The notes: generated by a model not told the origin, from the letters alone. Positions 30,707-41,866 are shown, counted from the stretch's first letter. The stretch is 64,000 nt of DNA from an uncultured Chthoniobacter sp. (GCA_903874975.1 CAIQUL010000147.1:1-64000); one strand, 5' to 3'. A program made the numbers and translations.

Positions 30707-31540
30707 TCAGACGCCGGAGGCGACGGAGATCGGCTCGGTGGTGCCCGCGACGGTGGGCGTGGGGCTTTCCTCCAGCTCAGCGGGACGCGGCGGAGCTTTG
30801 GCACCGGGCAGGGGGAGGCGGTGGGTGAGGAGTTCGATGTGGCCGTCGGCATGCTCGACGAGGGCGGTGAGGCTTTCGACCCAGTCGCCGCTATTATAAT
30901 AGGCGGTGGTGCCGATCATGCGGATGGCGGCGGAGTGGATGTGGCCGCAGACGACGCCGTCCACTTTGTCGCTGGTCGCGTAGTGGACGATCTCCTTTTC
31001 AAACTCGCCGATGAAGCTGACGGCGTTCTTGACGCTCTTTTTCACGTAGGCGCTGAGCGACCAGTAGCCGAGGCCGAGGAGGCGGCGGGCGGCGTTGACG
31101 GGGGTGTTCAGCTTGAGGAGGAGCTGGTAGCCGACGTCGCCCACGTAGGCGAGCCACTTGATATTCTGGATGACGGTGTCGAGTTCGTGGCCGTGGATGA
31201 CGAGGAGGCGGCGACCATCGGCGGTGGTGTGGATGTCGCGGGGCAGGATCTCGACGGCGCCGAAGTGGCCGATGAAGCCGGAGACGAATTCGTCGTGGTT
31301 GCCGGGGATGTAGATGACGCGGGTGCCTTTGCGCCCGGCGCGGAGGAGTTTCTGGATGACGTCGTTGTGCGCCTGCGGCCAGTAGATGCCGCGCCGGAGC
31401 TGCCACACGTCGATGAGATCGCCCACGACGTAGAGGGTCTCAAACTCGTGGTCGCGCAGGAAGTCGAGCAGCGCCTCGGCCTGACTGCCGCGGGTGCCGA
31501 GGTGGACATCGGAGATCCAGCCAGTGCGGTAGTGTTTCAT
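30707..31540 (-). CDS. LpxH-like metallophosphoesterase
   Basis: WISDVHLGTRGSQAEALLDFLRDHEFETLYVVGDLIDVWQLRRG; YIPGNHDEF; VIHGHELD; GHIHSAAIR. Confidence 0.88.
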   Translation of the reverse strand: MKHYRTGWISDVHLGTRGSQAEALLDFLRDHEFETLYVVGDLIDVWQLRRGIYWPQAHNDVIQKLLRAGRKGTRVIYIPGNHDEFVSGFIGHFGAVEILPRDIHTTADGRRLLVIHGHELDTVIQNIKWLAYVGDVGYQLLLKLNTPVNAARRLLGLGYWSLSAYVKKSVKNAVSFIGEFEKEIVHYATSDKVDGVVCGHIHSAAIRMIGTTAYYNSGDWVESLTALVEHADGHIELLTHRLPLPGAKAPPRPAELEESPTPTVAGTTEPISVASGV

Positions 31541-31662
31541 GGGGGCAGTAAAGGGGCGGGCGGGGGTTGAAGGCAACGGCTCTCGCCGAGGCGGGGGCAG
31601 ATTTCACCTCGTCGTAACAATTGCGCCACGCGGTTGCATCGTTCCTGCTTTCTAAGTTGCCC

Positions 31663-31821
31663 ATGAAAATGTCATCTCAAAACCCGACTCCCAGCGGAAA
31701 ATCCCCATCCTCCCAGCGTCCGTCCCGCCGCATATCGGTCTCGGCGATCCTGCGCGAGGCCTACCGCCGCTTTTCGCCGGACGCGGTGACGCGCCGCGCG
31801 GTGCGGCGTGCGCTCTCGTAG
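31663..31821 (+). CDS. small basic hypothetical protein
   Basis: Short ORF MKMSSQNPTPSGKSPSSQRPSRRISVSAILREAYRRFSPDAVTRRAVRRALS; weak support. Confidence 0.35.
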   Translation: MKMSSQNPTPSGKSPSSQRPSRRISVSAILREAYRRFSPDAVTRRAVRRALS

Positions 31822-31830
31822 TCGGCGCGG

Positions 31831-33282
31831 TCAGCGGAGGGTCTCGAGCGCGTCGGCCCAGGCGGCGCTCGCGGTGTCGATGAGGATAACCTCGTGGGCG
31901 GGAGTCTGGCGGAGGCGGAGGATGCGCGGGGTGTCGGCCTCAAAGGTGAACTGGGTGGTGCGCGGCCGGGCAGGGGAGTGGCGCTTGGTGAGCAGTTGCT
32001 GCTCGGCGGCGAAGAATTCGGCGGCGTCCGCGGCGGTGGCCCACACGGTTTTCCAGACGAGCGCCTGGCCGCCGGGGTAGTAGAGGTAGCGGTCGCCGCG
32101 CCAGCCCGCCGCGGCGCGCTCGGCGGTGGTGGCGTCGAGCCATTCGGTGAAAAGGATGCGCAGGCCCATCTCGCCCACGCAGTTGTCGGCGGTGGGCTTT
32201 TCGCCTTTCACCTCGAGTTGCGACCAGGCGATGGCGATAGGCTCCTCGCGCGGGTTGGCGAGGTATTTCTGCGGATGCAGGATCTGCGCGGTGGAGCTGG
32301 GCGGCGCGGCGTAGGCTTTCGTTACCGCCGCGTAGTCGCCCGCGCCGAAAAGTGTGGCGCAGAATTCCTGCCCGCGCAGATACGGAAAGACGAGCATCTC
32401 GCGGAGGTAGCGCGGCGCGGTTTCGAGCTGCTTCATGTTTTGCGTGAAGGAGGAGACGACGCTGTCCTTGAGCATCTGCTTGGACAGGTTCTTGAGCATG
32501 AACTCGCTCATCACGAGCGTGGCATCGCCCTCGACGAGTGCGCTGGCGGCGACGGCCCGGTCGTCGTTGGTTTTGATTTCGAGCGGCAGGCGCTTGAGGC
32601 TGAAATGCTGGTCCTGGAGCGCGTGCGTGAGTTCGTGGGCGAGGACCACGCGGTTCTGGGCGTTGTCGAGCGAGGCGTCCTCGTACATGTAGAGCTTGTG
32701 GGTGTGCTGGTCGTAGAAAGCGGCGACCTGCTCGCCGAGGAGGTCGATGTATTTCTCGCGCAGCGGGTAGCCCGTCGGCAGGAGGCCGACTGCGGACATG
32801 GCCTCGGTCATGTCTGTGAACTCCTTTTCGGAATACACCTCGTCCAGTTTGCCCGCCATGGTCTGCTTGATCTCCTTGCGATTGAGGACCTGGTAGTCCA
32901 CCGGCCTCTTGAATTCCAGCCCGCGAATCGCCGCGACCTGGCGTTCGATCTCCGCGCGCACGGTTTTGTTCGCCGCGAGGGCGCGGGCGCGTTCGCCGCT
33001 GGCGAGGATGGCGCGGAGTTCCGCGTTCGCTGCCGTAAGTATCCGCATGCCTTCGGGAGAATATCCGCCTGCTCCGCTGTTCGCAGTTTCATCATAACCG
33101 GCGGCCAGATAGGCAGGATCCTGCGCTCTCACCGCAGCAATCAATCGCGTATTTTCCTCCACTATTATCTGAAATCTCCTTTCTACCATCGGCTCCTTCC
33201 GCTCGCATGCCGGCCCGCCGAGCAGGGCGGCGAATGCGAGGAAAAGGGCGGGCTTTGCCAGATGACGGAGCGGAAAACGCAT
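31831..33282 (-). CDS. Secreted lipoprotein-like putative zinc metallopeptidase
   Basis: Signal/lipobox-like N-term LFLAFAALLGGPACERKE; HELTHALQDQHF (HExxH). Confidence 0.65.
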   Translation of the reverse strand: MRFPLRHLAKPALFLAFAALLGGPACERKEPMVERRFQIIVEENTRLIAAVRAQDPAYLAAGYDETANSGAGGYSPEGMRILTAANAELRAILASGERARALAANKTVRAEIERQVAAIRGLEFKRPVDYQVLNRKEIKQTMAGKLDEVYSEKEFTDMTEAMSAVGLLPTGYPLREKYIDLLGEQVAAFYDQHTHKLYMYEDASLDNAQNRVVLAHELTHALQDQHFSLKRLPLEIKTNDDRAVAASALVEGDATLVMSEFMLKNLSKQMLKDSVVSSFTQNMKQLETAPRYLREMLVFPYLRGQEFCATLFGAGDYAAVTKAYAAPPSSTAQILHPQKYLANPREEPIAIAWSQLEVKGEKPTADNCVGEMGLRILFTEWLDATTAERAAAGWRGDRYLYYPGGQALVWKTVWATAADAAEFFAAEQQLLTKRHSPARPRTTQFTFEADTPRILRLRQTPAHEVILIDTASAAWADALETLR

Positions 33283-33439
33283 GGGAGCGGACGAAGCTAG
33301 AGACGAGCCAGCAGCACGGCAATGCCTTCGTCCCACGCCTCGCCGAGACACGGTCGGCGCATGAAGAGTGCGAGAGAATTTTTTGATCTATCCAAATCAC
33401 CGGCCTCGTGCTATTGGTCTGCCGCCACAGAGTAAGCTC

Positions 33440-34210
33440 ATGAAAAAACTTCTTCCGATTTTCAATATTCTCGCGTCCGCGGCCGTGCTGCTTTTCGCCG
33501 CGGGTTGCGTGCAGAGTTACGATTCCAAATCCGTCCGTGGCTATCGCTATGTCTCCGGTCATCCCGAAGTCGGATCTCCCGCTTGGGTGAAGTGGGTCGA
33601 TGACCGGGTCGATACCCGCTACGCGAACAATCGGCGCGCGGAACCCGCCACGCAGGAATGGTATGCCGTGGTGGATTTCTACGTGCTGCGCAGCTTCGAC
33701 TGGGACTACTACCCGACCGATCGCTACCGCTACCACACCTACACGGGCGGCACCTACGACCGCACGGGCGACCGCACGACGTATGGCAGCGGCCGAGGGG
33801 TTTCCGGCGGCGGGCTCGATGACGGGGACCGCGGCTATCCCAACTACCGCTACCGGATCGGGGATGAAAGGAGCTACCGCACCGACTACCGCAGCGACTA
33901 CGGCTCGAGCGGCTATGCCTCCAATGGGCGCTGGGTCCAAGGTTGCCGCCCCGGCTCCCGGACGTATGGCAGTTCCCGACCGGGCTACTATCGGGGCGAC
34001 TACTCCTCCGCCGACACCCGCGACCGCTACTACGGACCCGCGCGGTTCGGCGATCGCGATGATGGTGGCTCCCGGAAATACCGCAGCAATCTCAAGCTCG
34101 GCTCGCTGAATTGGAAGTGGGCCGTGACCGAAGCCCTCCTGAGCGGGCGCGTGCCCAAGCCGCCGCCGCGCTCGGATCCTTGGGATTCTCAACTCGCGCC
34201 CACGCACTGA
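33440..34210 (+). CDS. Tyr/Arg/Gly-rich putative lipoprotein
   Basis: Lipobox LLFAAGC; low-complexity YRYHTYTGGTYDRTGDRTTYGSGRG.. region. Confidence 0.6.
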   Translation: MKKLLPIFNILASAAVLLFAAGCVQSYDSKSVRGYRYVSGHPEVGSPAWVKWVDDRVDTRYANNRRAEPATQEWYAVVDFYVLRSFDWDYYPTDRYRYHTYTGGTYDRTGDRTTYGSGRGVSGGGLDDGDRGYPNYRYRIGDERSYRTDYRSDYGSSGYASNGRWVQGCRPGSRTYGSSRPGYYRGDYSSADTRDRYYGPARFGDRDDGGSRKYRSNLKLGSLNWKWAVTEALLSGRVPKPPPRSDPWDSQLAPTH

Positions 34211-34241
34211 CGGCGCTTCGCGCCCGCTGTCGTTTCGAGTT

Positions 34242-34820
34242 GTGGCCGTTTCATCCACCATGCTGGCGCTCGGCACAGTGGCGCCGGATTTCGCCCTGCC
34301 CGATGTGGCTTGCGGCCGCACGGTCTCGCTGGCGGATTTCGCGGAAAAAAACGCGCTGCTCGTGATGTTTCTGTGTGCCCATTGTCCGTATGTCGTCCAC
34401 GTGCAGGCGGAACTCGCGCGGCTCGCGCGGGACTACGCGGGCCGGAGTCTCGCGCTGGTCGCCATCACCGCCAATGACGTGGCCAACTATCCGCAGGACG
34501 CACCCGCGCCGACCGCGGCGATGGCCCGCGCCGCCGGCTTCACGTTCCCGTTTTTGTATGATGAAACGCAGGTGGTCGCCAAAGAGTACAGCGCCGCCTG
34601 CACGCCGGATTTTTTCGTCTTCGATGCCGCGCGCCGCCTCGTCTATCGCGGCCAACTCGACGCCTCCCGCCCCGGACGCGGCCAGGCCGACGGGGCCGAC
34701 CTCCGCGCCGCCCTCGACGCCGTGCTCGCCGGCACAGCGGTGCATCCCGAGCAAAAGCCGAGCATCGGCTGCAACATCAAGTGGCAGCCCGGCCGCGAGC
34801 CCGCGTATTTCGGAAAGTAG
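34242..34820 (+). CDS. Thioredoxin-family (AhpC/TSA-like) protein
   Basis: LGTVAPDFALPDVACGRTVSLADFAEKNALLVMFLCAHCPYVVHVQ. Confidence 0.88.
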   Translation: MAVSSTMLALGTVAPDFALPDVACGRTVSLADFAEKNALLVMFLCAHCPYVVHVQAELARLARDYAGRSLALVAITANDVANYPQDAPAPTAAMARAAGFTFPFLYDETQVVAKEYSAACTPDFFVFDAARRLVYRGQLDASRPGRGQADGADLRAALDAVLAGTAVHPEQKPSIGCNIKWQPGREPAYFGK

Positions 34821-34874
34821 CTGGGACTTTAGTCCAAAGGGTGGCTGGGCTTTTGGACTAAAGCCCCAGCTACT
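34816..34874. repeat. GTAGCTGGGACTTTAGTCCAAA palindrome
   Basis: agtagctgggactttagtccaaagg ... ttttggactaaagccccagctact. Confidence 0.85.
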
Positions 34875-34895
34875 TTTTCTCGCATCGCCGCGCAC

Positions 34896-35054
34896 TCCGG
34901 GTGGAGCACTCGACCCGAGTGCCCTTGGAGGCGACCCGCCGCCAAGTCGGGGAGCGCGCGGCTGTTCGTTCCCGCGGGAATCCCGGAGCGCCGCGCACTC
35001 CGGCGTCCTCGGCGGGTCGCCGAAGACCGCACTCGGGTCGAGTGCTCCACCCGG
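34896..35054. repeat. 159-bp palindromic element, intergenic copy
   Basis: tccgggtggagcactcgacccgagtgc (27 nt) perfectly inverted at 35028-35054; inner ggcgacccgcc / ggcgggtcgcc also pairs. Confidence 0.85.
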
Positions 35055-35082
35055 AAATCTGATCCCGAGATGACGCGCTCAC

Positions 35083-35108
35083 AAAGTAGCTGGGACTTTA
35101 GTCCAAAG
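35083..35108. repeat. Half copy of the GTAGCTGGGACTTTAGTCCAAAG palindrome
   Basis: aaagtagctgggactttagtccaaag without its partner arm. Confidence 0.7.
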
Positions 35109-35130
35109 TGCAGCGCGTCCTGCGCGCGCC

Positions 35131-36093
35131 TCAGCACGCGAGCAGGCTGAGGATGGCCTTTTGCGCGTGGAGACGGTTTTCGGCCTGGGCGAAAATGGTG
35201 TCGGCATGCGCTTCGAGCGTTTCATCGCTGATTTCTTTGCCGCGATACGCGGGCAGGCAGTGCATGACCAGCGCGCCGGCCCGCGCGCGCTCCACGAGCG
35301 CGGCATTGATCTGGTAGCGGCCAAACTGCGCGGCGCGAAAAGCCGCCTCGTCCTCCTTGCCCATGCTCACCCAAACGTCGGTGTAGAGCACGTCTGCGCC
35401 GGTGGCGGCGGCTTCGAGATCCTCGGTGATGACCAGCCGCCCGCCGCGCCCCGTTTCATACACCGCCAGCGCGTCGCGGTCGGCTGACGCGGTTGCTTTC
35501 ACGATGGGAAACGCCCGCGCCACGATCTCGCTCGCGGGCTGGAAGGCGCGCGGTGCGGCGATGCGCAGCTCGAAGTCCAACTTCGCCGCAGCCCACATCC
35601 AGGAGATGGGCATGTTGCACGCGCCGTCGCCGACAAACGTCACCACTTTTCCCGCGTAACCGCCAAGCCGCTCCTGGATGGTCTGGAGGTCGGCCATGAT
35701 CTGGCACGGATGCTCGCCGTCGGTCAGCGCATTGATCGTGGGGATGCCCGAGAAGCGCGCAAAATCCTCCACATCGCTCTGCGCAAAAGTGCGGATAACC
35801 GCCCCGTGAATCATGCGCCCGAGCACGCGCGCGGTGTCCTTGATCGGCTCGCCGCGCCCGAGCTGGATCTCGCTGGCATTGAGGAAAAGGACATCGCCGC
35901 CCAGCTCGCGGATGCCGACCTCGAAAGACACGCGGGTGCGCGTGGAGCTTTTGGAAAAAAGCAGCGCCCAGCACTGGTGGCGCAGCGGATGCGCGGCGTG
36001 GCTGCCGCGCGTGGTCTTCATCTCGGCGGCCAGTGCGAGGATCGCGTGCAACTCCGCGACGGTGGCGGACTCGATGGAGAGAAAGTGTTTCAT
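35131..36093 (-). CDS. argF: Ornithine carbamoyltransferase
   Basis: LLFSKSSTRTRVSFEVGIRELGG; FVGDGACNMPISW; VMHCLPAYRGKEISDE. Confidence 0.95.
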   Translation of the reverse strand: MKHFLSIESATVAELHAILALAAEMKTTRGSHAAHPLRHQCWALLFSKSSTRTRVSFEVGIRELGGDVLFLNASEIQLGRGEPIKDTARVLGRMIHGAVIRTFAQSDVEDFARFSGIPTINALTDGEHPCQIMADLQTIQERLGGYAGKVVTFVGDGACNMPISWMWAAAKLDFELRIAAPRAFQPASEIVARAFPIVKATASADRDALAVYETGRGGRLVITEDLEAAATGADVLYTDVWVSMGKEDEAAFRAAQFGRYQINAALVERARAGALVMHCLPAYRGKEISDETLEAHADTIFAQAENRLHAQKAILSLLAC

Positions 36094-36247
36094 GGGCTCT
36101 CGGGAGGGGTCGGAAAAAGGGCGGAGCATTAGGTGGCGCACCACCGATGACAAGTGAACTTTCCGCGTCACTGGCTCATTCGTGCTTGCCATGTTTGCAG
36201 GTGCCGCGCTTTATCGCCCGCTCACTTTTTCCCGACCTCATCCCATC

Positions 36248-37492
36248 ATGGCCAAACTCTCTCTTCGCGATGTCAACGTCTCCGGTAAACGCGTTTTCGT
36301 GCGCGTCGATTTTAATGTCCCGCAGGACAAAGTCACCGGCGCGATCACCAATGCCCAGCGCATCGCGGCGGCCCTGCCGACGATCCGGTTCATTCTGGAA
36401 AATGGCGGGGCGGTCGTGCTGGCCAGCCACCTCGGGCGGCCGGACGGTCAGCGCGTGGAAAAGCTCAGCCTGCAGCCGGTCGCGGAGAAGCTGGCCGAGT
36501 TGCTCGGCCAACCGGTGCAGTTCCTCCGGGACTGCGTGGGTCCCGAGGTGGAGTCGGCCTGCGCCGCCCTCCAGCCAGGCGGGGTCGTCCTGCTCGAAAA
36601 CCTGCGCTTTCACATCGAGGAAGAGGGCAAGGTGAAGCGCGAGGACGGCACGAAGGAATCCGCCGACCCGGCGAAGGTCGCGGCCTTCCGCGCCAGCCTG
36701 ACGAAGCTCGGCGACATCTACGTGAACGACGCCTTCGGCACGGCGCACCGCGCGCACTCGTCGGTGGTCGGCTTAGACCTGCCGGTGAAGGCCGCGGGCT
36801 TTCTCATGCAGAAGGAACTCGAAGCCTTTGCCGCGGTGCTCGACAACCCCGCGCGCCCGCTGCTCGCCATCCTCGGCGGGGCGAAAATCGCGGACAAAAT
36901 CCCGCTCATCAACAACCTCCTCGACAAGGCCAACGAGATCATCATCGGCGGCGGCATGGCCTTCACTTTCAAAAAGGTGCTCGAAGGCATGGAGATCGGG
37001 AACAGCCTCTTCGACGCCAAAGGCGCGGAGATCGCGCAGGAGCTTTTTGCCAAGGCCGCGGCCAAGGGCGTGCAGATTCATCTGCCGGTGGATTTCATCT
37101 GCGCGGACAAGTTTGCGCCCGACGCGAACACTCAGCCCGCGACGGACCAGCAGGGCATTCCCGCCGGCTGGGAAGGGCTCGACTGCGGCCCGGCGAGCCG
37201 CGCGCTCTTTGCGGAAGTCATCGGACGCGCGAAAACGATCGTCTGGAACGGCCCGCCCGGGGTGTTTGAGTTCGACGCGTTTGCCGGCGGCAGCAAGTCC
37301 ATGGCCGACGCCATCGCCGCGGCGACCGCGGGCGGCGCGATCAGCGTGGTCGGCGGCGGCGACACGGCGACGGCGGCGAAGAAATTCGGCGTGATCGACC
37401 AAGTCACCCACGCCTCCACCGGCGGCGGCGCCTCGCTCGAACTGCTGGAAGGCAAAGCCCTCCCCGGTGTCACAGCCCTCAACGATCAGTAA
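36248..37492 (+). CDS. pgk: Phosphoglycerate kinase
   Basis: [53 protein letters not shown]. Confidence 0.97.
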   Translation: MAKLSLRDVNVSGKRVFVRVDFNVPQDKVTGAITNAQRIAAALPTIRFILENGGAVVLASHLGRPDGQRVEKLSLQPVAEKLAELLGQPVQFLRDCVGPEVESACAALQPGGVVLLENLRFHIEEEGKVKREDGTKESADPAKVAAFRASLTKLGDIYVNDAFGTAHRAHSSVVGLDLPVKAAGFLMQKELEAFAAVLDNPARPLLAILGGAKIADKIPLINNLLDKANEIIIGGGMAFTFKKVLEGMEIGNSLFDAKGAEIAQELFAKAAAKGVQIHLPVDFICADKFAPDANTQPATDQQGIPAGWEGLDCGPASRALFAEVIGRAKTIVWNGPPGVFEFDAFAGGSKSMADAIAAATAGGAISVVGGGDTATAAKKFGVIDQVTHASTGGGASLELLEGKALPGVTALNDQ

Positions 37493-37519
37493 GAAATTTC
37501 CGTTTCAAAAAACACCGCC

Positions 37520-38284
<765 letters not shown>

Positions 38285-38424
38285 GGCAGCGTTTCACCAC
38301 CCCGCGCCCACGCGAAACGGAGCGGCACACTCCAGGGTGCCGAACTGCAATCGCGCGCAGCGCCCAATTGCGCGGCGCAAAGAATCGGGATGACTTTCCT
38401 TGCGGCGAAAACTAGTCAGATGCC

Positions 38425-39909
38425 GTGAGTCGATCCCCGTCTTGGAAAATCGCTGACCTCATCGACTTCGAGTTTCTGCTCGCGGGCGAGACTGCTGCGG
38501 AGGATGGCCGTGAGTATTATGAGGAGCACGTCCGCCCCAAACTCACTCCGGGTGGCGAGACGGACCGCCGGAGCGTTTTCCGAGCCTGGCTGCTCGCCCG
38601 GCGCGCGGGTGCGCGGAGCACGATTGGCCAGCGCTGCGCGGCCGCGGGCAAGGCCGTGGCCAGCCTCGGCGGACTTGCGGGACTGGTACTCGGCGGCTGC
38701 GTGACCGCGACGCTGCTCCACTACCAAGGCAGCGAACCGGTGAACGTGGCGACCTTCCTCGGCTGGACGGTGGGCGTGCAAATCCTGCTGCTCGTCGCGG
38801 CGGTGCTCATCTGGTTGGCGCGCGCAACCACCGGCCTTTTCGAGGACTTTCATCCGGTGCGCAGCGTCCTCACCGCGCTCGGCTGGGCGCTCAGTGCGGG
38901 GCTGCGCAAACTGCCGGGCGAAGACCGCGACCGGCTGCGCGCGACGCTGGCCGGCCTGGCGCGCCGGCGCGAAATCTACGGCTCGCTCGTCGCGTGGCCG
39001 TTTCTCATCGTCACGCAGATTTTTGCCGTCGGTTACAACCTCGGCATCTTCGCCGTACTCGTCATGCACGTGGCCGTGACCGATCTGGCCTTTGGCTGGC
39101 AATCGACGCTGGACCTGAGCCCGCAGGCGGCACACGGCATCGTCTCCACGCTCGCGGCGCCGTGGTCGTGGTTCGCGCCGAACGCGCATCCGGTGATCGA
39201 GGACATCGTCGCGAGCCGGTTTTCCTACAACGCGGGAATCAGACCGCTGGACAGCGCGGCAATGGTGTCGTGGTGGCCGTTTCTCGCCTACGCCGTGGCG
39301 TGCTACGGCCTGCTGCTGCGCGGCGCCTTGCTCGTTTTTGGTGCGTGGAAAATGCGCACGAGTTTGCAGGCGTTGACGTTCGATCACGAGGGCTGCAACG
39401 CGCTTTATCGCCGGCTCACCGGCCCGGTCGTGCAGGTGCAAAACGGCACGGCGGTGCTGGCGATTCCGCGCGTGGCAATCTCGCCCGCGGCCCATGCGGC
39501 GCGCGGCGGCGCGGGCCTCGCGCTGGTCGCTCCGGATCTCGCGTTGCCCGCCGGCCAGCCCGCGGACTACGTGCGCAAGACGTTTGGCTGGCAGGTCGCG
39601 CAGACCCTTCCCGTGCAGATCGACCACCCGGGCGGCAATGCGGAAGTGCTGGCCGCGGCGGCGAGTGGTGCGCTGGCCGCCGTGGTGGTGGTCGTCCGGG
39701 CGCGGCGGGTGCCGATCAAAGCCATCGCGCTCTGTTTGCAAAAAATCGCGGAGAGCGCCGGGCCGAAAACGGAGGTCGTGGTGCTACTGGTCGGGCGGGC
39801 CGACGGCGCGGGATTTGCGCGAGTCGAGGACGATGACTTCACGCACTGGCGGAATTTGCAGGCGATTCACGGGCTGCGGCTGAGCGTGGAGAAATGGAGC
39901 GCGACATGA
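38425..39909 (+). CDS. DUF2868 domain-containing membrane protein
   Basis: Family-like N-term LIDFEFLLAGE.. and TM layout; adjacent to DUF3482-type GTPase. Confidence 0.75.
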   Translation: MSRSPSWKIADLIDFEFLLAGETAAEDGREYYEEHVRPKLTPGGETDRRSVFRAWLLARRAGARSTIGQRCAAAGKAVASLGGLAGLVLGGCVTATLLHYQGSEPVNVATFLGWTVGVQILLLVAAVLIWLARATTGLFEDFHPVRSVLTALGWALSAGLRKLPGEDRDRLRATLAGLARRREIYGSLVAWPFLIVTQIFAVGYNLGIFAVLVMHVAVTDLAFGWQSTLDLSPQAAHGIVSTLAAPWSWFAPNAHPVIEDIVASRFSYNAGIRPLDSAAMVSWWPFLAYAVACYGLLLRGALLVFGAWKMRTSLQALTFDHEGCNALYRRLTGPVVQVQNGTAVLAIPRVAISPAAHAARGGAGLALVAPDLALPAGQPADYVRKTFGWQVAQTLPVQIDHPGGNAEVLAAAASGALAAVVVVVRARRVPIKAIALCLQKIAESAGPKTEVVVLLVGRADGAGFARVEDDDFTHWRNLQAIHGLRLSVEKWSAT

Positions 39910-41345
39910 CGGACGCGACGCCGACCTTCGCGATCGTGGGCGCGGTCAATCACGGCAAGTCGTCCGTCGTGTCCACGCTCGCGGAAAACGATCAGGTGCG
40001 GATCAGTTCGCAGCCCGGCGAGACCGTGGAGTGTCAGCGTTTCGCGCTGCACGACCTGTTCGTTTTCTACGACACGCCGGGCTTTCAAAATGCCATTGAG
40101 GCGCTGGCGGAGCTGGCTCCAGCGGCTCAAGCGGCTCAAGCGGCCGATCCGCTGGCGTTGTTTCGCGAGTTCATCGCGCGGCACCGCGGCGATGACGCGT
40201 TCGAGGCGGAGCGGTTGCTCTTTCAGCCGGTGGTCGGCGGGGCCGGGATCATCTACGTGGTGGACGGTTCCGAGCCGCTGCTCGAAATCCATGCGGCCGA
40301 GATGGAAATCCTCCGGCTCACCGGCCAGCCGCGGCTCGCGATCATCAACCGGACAAGCGCCGACGATCATGTGCAGGACTGGAAGCGGCGGCTCGGGCTG
40401 CACTTCAACGCGGTCCGCGAATTTAACGCGCACCATGCCACTTTCGCCGACCGGCTCGAACTGCTCGAAACGCTCGCCGGCATCGAGCAAAGCTGGAAGC
40501 CGAAGCTCACGCGAGCGGTGGCGGTTTTCCGCGACGAGTGGGATCGACGGCTCGGGGAGTGCGCGGAGATCATCGTGGAATTGCTCGCCGATGCGCTCAC
40601 GCATCGCGAGGTCGCGGACGTGGACTCGCGCCTAGCGGGCGAGAAGCTGAAGGAGCGATTCGTGGCCGCGCTGACCGACCGCGAGACGCGCTCGCACCGG
40701 GCGATCATCAAGCTTTTCGGCCACAGCCGCGTGCAAGCCGAGGCGGGCGGACAGCAGCTTTTCGACAGCGAACTTTTCAGCGCCGACACGTGGCGCGCGT
40801 TCGGCCTCGATGAGCGCCAGCTAGTGGCGGCGGGCGCGATCAGCGGTGCCGCGGCGGGCGTGCTTTTCGACCTGGCGACGATCGGGCACTCGATCGGGAT
40901 TCCCACTGCGGTCGGCGCGGGCGCGGGCGCGATCACGGCGTTCGTCGTGGGCAAGCGACGGCCCGAACTGAAGCTCAACGCGCGCTGGCTGCCGGGTGGG
41001 CTGCGGCTCGGCGGGCGCGCGCTTTCGGTCGGCCCGTATCCCGCGCTTAATTTTCCGTGGATCCTCCTCGACCGGGCGCTGGGCACGTTTGCCTACGTCA
41101 TCAACCGCGCGCACGCCCGGCGCGATGAAGCCACGATCCAGGGCGCGCGGATGCAGGCCACAATGGAAGCCGCCGGGCTTTCCAGCACCCGCTGGGGCGA
41201 CACCCCGCGCCGGCATTGCGAACGGATTTTTGCGCTGATCCGCCGCGGCAAGATGCGCGGCGAGGAGCGTCGCGACCTGCGCGAGCTGATCCGCGCGCGC
41301 TTGGCGGAGGTGAGCGCCGCGAAATTGGCCGCGGCCCTGGACTAA
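39906..41345 (+). CDS. GTPase, DUF3482 domain-containing
   Basis: FAIVGAVNHGKSSVVSTLAENDQVRISSQPGETVECQRF; FYDTPGFQNA. Confidence 0.8.
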   Translation: MTDATPTFAIVGAVNHGKSSVVSTLAENDQVRISSQPGETVECQRFALHDLFVFYDTPGFQNAIEALAELAPAAQAAQAADPLALFREFIARHRGDDAFEAERLLFQPVVGGAGIIYVVDGSEPLLEIHAAEMEILRLTGQPRLAIINRTSADDHVQDWKRRLGLHFNAVREFNAHHATFADRLELLETLAGIEQSWKPKLTRAVAVFRDEWDRRLGECAEIIVELLADALTHREVADVDSRLAGEKLKERFVAALTDRETRSHRAIIKLFGHSRVQAEAGGQQLFDSELFSADTWRAFGLDERQLVAAGAISGAAAGVLFDLATIGHSIGIPTAVGAGAGAITAFVVGKRRPELKLNARWLPGGLRLGGRALSVGPYPALNFPWILLDRALGTFAYVINRAHARRDEATIQGARMQATMEAAGLSSTRWGDTPRRHCERIFALIRRGKMRGEERRDLRELIRARLAEVSAAKLAAALD

Positions 41346-41866
41346 GCGCGCTCGCGGAACGCGCGGGAGAGCGCCACGTATTTTTCGGCCCAGACTTTGA
41401 TGCCAGCCTGGTCGTCGAGCGAAAGAGTGCGTACGACTTTTGCCGGCGAGCCGAGGACCAGCGAGCCGGCAGGAATCTTCGTCCCGCCGGTGACGAGCGC
41501 GCCCGCGCCGATGATCGAACGCGCGCCGATTTCCGCGCCATCGAGGATGATCGCGCCCATGCCGACGAGCACTTCGTCGTCGATGGTGCAGGCGTGGAGC
41601 ACGGCTTTGTGACCGACGGTCACCAACTCGCCGACGAACGCGCCGTAGTCGTCGGCGAGGTGGACCACCGCGCCGTCCTGCACGTTGGAGCGAGGGCCGA
41701 TGACGATGCGATTGATGTCGCCGCGGAGCACGGCTTGAAACCACACGCTGGATTCCTCGGCGAGCGTCACGTCCCCGATCACGACTGCGCCGCTGGCCAC
41801 AAAAGCGCTCGCGTGAATCGTCGGAGGAGTGTCGAGATAGCGCGTCAGGCGGTCGGATAAAGTCAT
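41342..41866 (-). CDS. Gamma-carbonic anhydrase-like hexapeptide-repeat protein
   Basis: SSVWFQAVLRGDINRIVIGPRSNVQDGAVVHLADDYGAFVGELVTVGHKAVLHACTIDDEVLVGMGAII. Confidence 0.92.
   Translation of the reverse strand: MTLSDRLTRYLDTPPTIHASAFVASGAVVIGDVTLAEESSVWFQAVLRGDINRIVIGPRSNVQDGAVVHLADDYGAFVGELVTVGHKAVLHACTIDDEVLVGMGAIILDGAEIGARSIIGAGALVTGGTKIPAGSLVLGSPAKVVRTLSLDDQAGIKVWAEKYVALSRAFRERA

Noticed and set aside
40116-40150. Tandem agcggctca repeat in the DUF3482 gene
   Set aside because: Period 9, in phase with codons (AAQAAQAA); ordinary coding microrepeat, not part of the heptad family.
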